Notes under the pieces: generated by a model
Databases searched by the model: none
What the model saw: only the letters and a program-made list of their open reading frames with translations
What the model was told of the DNA's origin: nothing
Position numbers and translations under genes: made by a program
Shown here: positions 4,801-5,690 of the stretch, one piece after another
Layout: each line of letters begins with the position of its first letter
How positions within the stretch are numbered: position 1 is the first letter of the stretch
NCBI GenBank assembly: GCA_934394545.1
Contig: CAKRRG010000115.1
Span: 1 to 5,690, forward strand
Direction of reading: 5' to 3'
Length of the DNA stretch: 5,690 nucleotides
From: an uncultured Blautia sp.
GTDB lineage: Bacteria; Bacillota; Clostridia; Lachnospirales; Lachnospiraceae

Positions 4801-5534
4801 TCTGCAGGCTGTTCTATATCCACGAGGCAAGCCATAACCCCACTGATCATGGTATTATAAAAATCTGATTCCTGCAAAACGTCCAGCGCCAGATATAACA
4901 CGCTGTCTCCTGCATCCTCATCATACCGGTCATTGATTGCCTGTGCCAATGTATTTCCATTATAGCCTTTCGTTTCCTGCCCCATTCCTTCCAGAACATC
5001 CAGGATAGAGGACGCCAAAGCAATCCTGCTGTCATCCGTCCTTTCTCCGTACCAGCCATCCTTATACATCAATGTAAGTTCCGGAATACCACCTGCTTCC
5101 AGAAGCAGAAACTCTTCATCCAGATTTTTCAGGGCCTGGCTGCGAAAAACCTTTTGCACAGCATCCCGGTAGCTTTGGGAATCCACTCCTATCCCATCCG
5201 CAGCTATACTAAATACATCTGAGGAGATTCCGATTTCATAAGCGTAATCGATCAGATCTTTTATCTCATCCGACTCCATTTCTTCATCTGCTGCTCCTTC
5301 CGAAACCATAAATTCAAGCAGCATTTCAGAAATAATATCTTTTAAGTTTTCATATTCTTCTTCATCATTCCAGATGCTTTTTCCCAAAAACAAAAGTTCC
5401 AAAGTATCCTCTTCATTAAGCTTTGCGATCAGGCTTTCTTCCTCCGTCAATAGCTCAGAGGCAACCACAGGCACTGTTGACTGTAACAAAAATACCCCCG
5501 TCAGAATGAAGGATAACAGCTTTCTTTTTTTCAT
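4797..5534 (-). CDS. Unrecognised acidic secreted protein
   Basis: A 245-residue protein that I do not recognise. The N-terminus is a clear Sec signal peptide: MKKRK, a hydrophobic core LLSFILTGVFLLQS, and a probable type I cleavage after VVA (residue 25). No lipobox cysteine is present, so it is probably released or wall-associated. The mature part is very acidic and mostly predicted helical from its pattern, with runs such as NDEEEYENLKDIISEMLLEF and GAADEEMESDEIKDLIDYAYE, and later LASSILDVLEG and LYLALDVLQESDFYN. No catalytic motif or metal site stands out. The ATG at 5534 is chosen because AGGAGGAAA lies at 5541-5549, 9 nt away from its AGGAGG core; the in-frame TTG at 5552 overlaps that ribosome site. 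It starts 21 nt after the preceding gene, so the two are probably one operon. Its stop overlaps the spoVAA stop. Confidence 0.85.
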   Translation of the reverse strand: MKKRKLLSFILTGVFLLQSTVPVVASELLTEEESLIAKLNEEDTLELLFLGKSIWNDEEEYENLKDIISEMLLEFMVSEGAADEEMESDEIKDLIDYAYEIGISSDVFSIAADGIGVDSQSYRDAVQKVFRSQALKNLDEEFLLLEAGGIPELTLMYKDGWYGERTDDSRIALASSILDVLEGMGQETKGYNGNTLAQAINDRYDEDAGDSVLYLALDVLQESDFYNTMISGVMACLVDIEQPAD

Positions 5535-5540
5535 CCCAGA

Positions 5541-5549
5541 TTTCCTCCT
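5541..5549 (-). promoter_or_regulatory. Ribosome binding site of the secreted-protein gene
   Basis: AGGAGGAAA on the minus strand precedes the ATG at 5534. It rules out an upstream in-frame TTG at 5552 as the start, since that codon abuts the site itself. Confidence 0.8.
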
Positions 5550-5555
5550 CAACTT

Positions 5556-5690
5556 TTAATATTCACATAAGTTTCCTTCCTCATCAATGTAAAACACATC
5601 ATCCGGCCCAATGTAAAAATCTTCCAGACCATCAAAATACATTACATTTCCTTCTCCATCATACCAGTAATAGGGAGTTCCCGAGTAATC
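5556..5690 (-). CDS. C-terminal end of an unrecognised acidic, aromatic-rich protein (cut by window edge)
   Basis: The last 44 codons and the TAA of a gene entering from the right edge. The peptide runs DYSGTPYYWYDGEGNVMYFD, then GLEDFYIGPDDVFYIDEEGN, and ends LCEY. It is rich in Tyr, Phe, Asp, Glu and Gly, with two copies of a short Tyr-(Ile)-Asp-x-Glu-Gly-Asn pattern, suggestive of a beta-strand-rich repeat region such as those on surface proteins. I cannot name a family. It ends 21 nt before the secreted-protein ATG and is on the same strand, so the two are probably co-transcribed and may be functionally related. Confidence 0.7.
   Translation of the reverse strand, partial: DYSGTPYYWYDGEGNVMYFDGLEDFYIGPDDVFYIDEEGNLCEY

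Noticed and set aside
4797..5534. The convergent gene as a displaced spoVAB
   Set aside because: SpoVAB is a small multi-span membrane protein of about 140 residues; this is a 245-residue acidic protein with a cleavable signal and no further membrane segments.
5535..5552. TTG at 5552 as start of the secreted protein
   Set aside because: The codon abuts the AGGAGG ribosome site that serves the ATG at 5534, and the extra residues would precede a normal signal peptide.
1..5690. tRNA/rRNA genes, CRISPR arrays, insertion sequences, phage or defence genes
   Set aside because: No repeat-spacer pattern, transposase, integrase or RNA-gene sequence was found on either strand by reading.

Overview
The window looks like chromosomal DNA from an endospore-forming Lachnospiraceae bacterium, most likely Blautia. 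It carries a four-gene spoVA cluster, strong Firmicutes-type Shine-Dalgarno sites and moderate G+C. The partial alpha-glucosidase at the left edge closely resembles, as I recall it, the GH31 enzyme of Ruminococcus (Blautia) obeum. The genus call rests on remembered sequence and is an inference.

Left third (1-2041, all minus strand): a carbohydrate-utilisation locus, read right to left. An AraC-family regulator comes first, followed after 31 nt by the DNA-binding end of a LacI-family repressor. The repressor is cut off and joined out of frame to the last ~155 residues of a GH13 oligo-1,6-glucosidase. Then comes a highly structured ~80-nt gap with two inverted repeats, and the start of a GH31 alpha-glucosidase that runs off the edge. 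The LacI/GH13 join looks like the scar of a deletion that removed most of both genes and anything between them.

Middle (2042-4800, plus strand): a 136-nt divergent region (2087-2222 if the araC leader is excluded) holds a near-ideal sigma-G promoter (GTATA, 17 nt, CATACTA). It drives spoVAC-spoVAD-spoVAE-spoVAA, the forespore genes for loading dipicolinic acid (Ca-DPA) into the spore and releasing it at germination. spoVAC and spoVAD overlap by ATGA. spoVAA is last rather than first as in Bacillus, and spoVAB is absent from the window.

Right (4797-5690, minus strand): a convergent pair of genes for an unrecognised acidic secreted protein and the C-terminus of an unrecognised acidic, aromatic-rich protein. 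The secreted protein's stop codon overlaps that of spoVAA, so no intergenic terminator separates the two converging operons.

No RNA gene, CRISPR array, insertion sequence or origin is visible. The spoVA genes are a known system. The less ordinary items are the LacI/GH13 fusion scar, the perfect 30-bp palindrome upstream of the GH31 gene, the missing spoVAB at a tail-to-tail overlap, and the unknown secreted pair.
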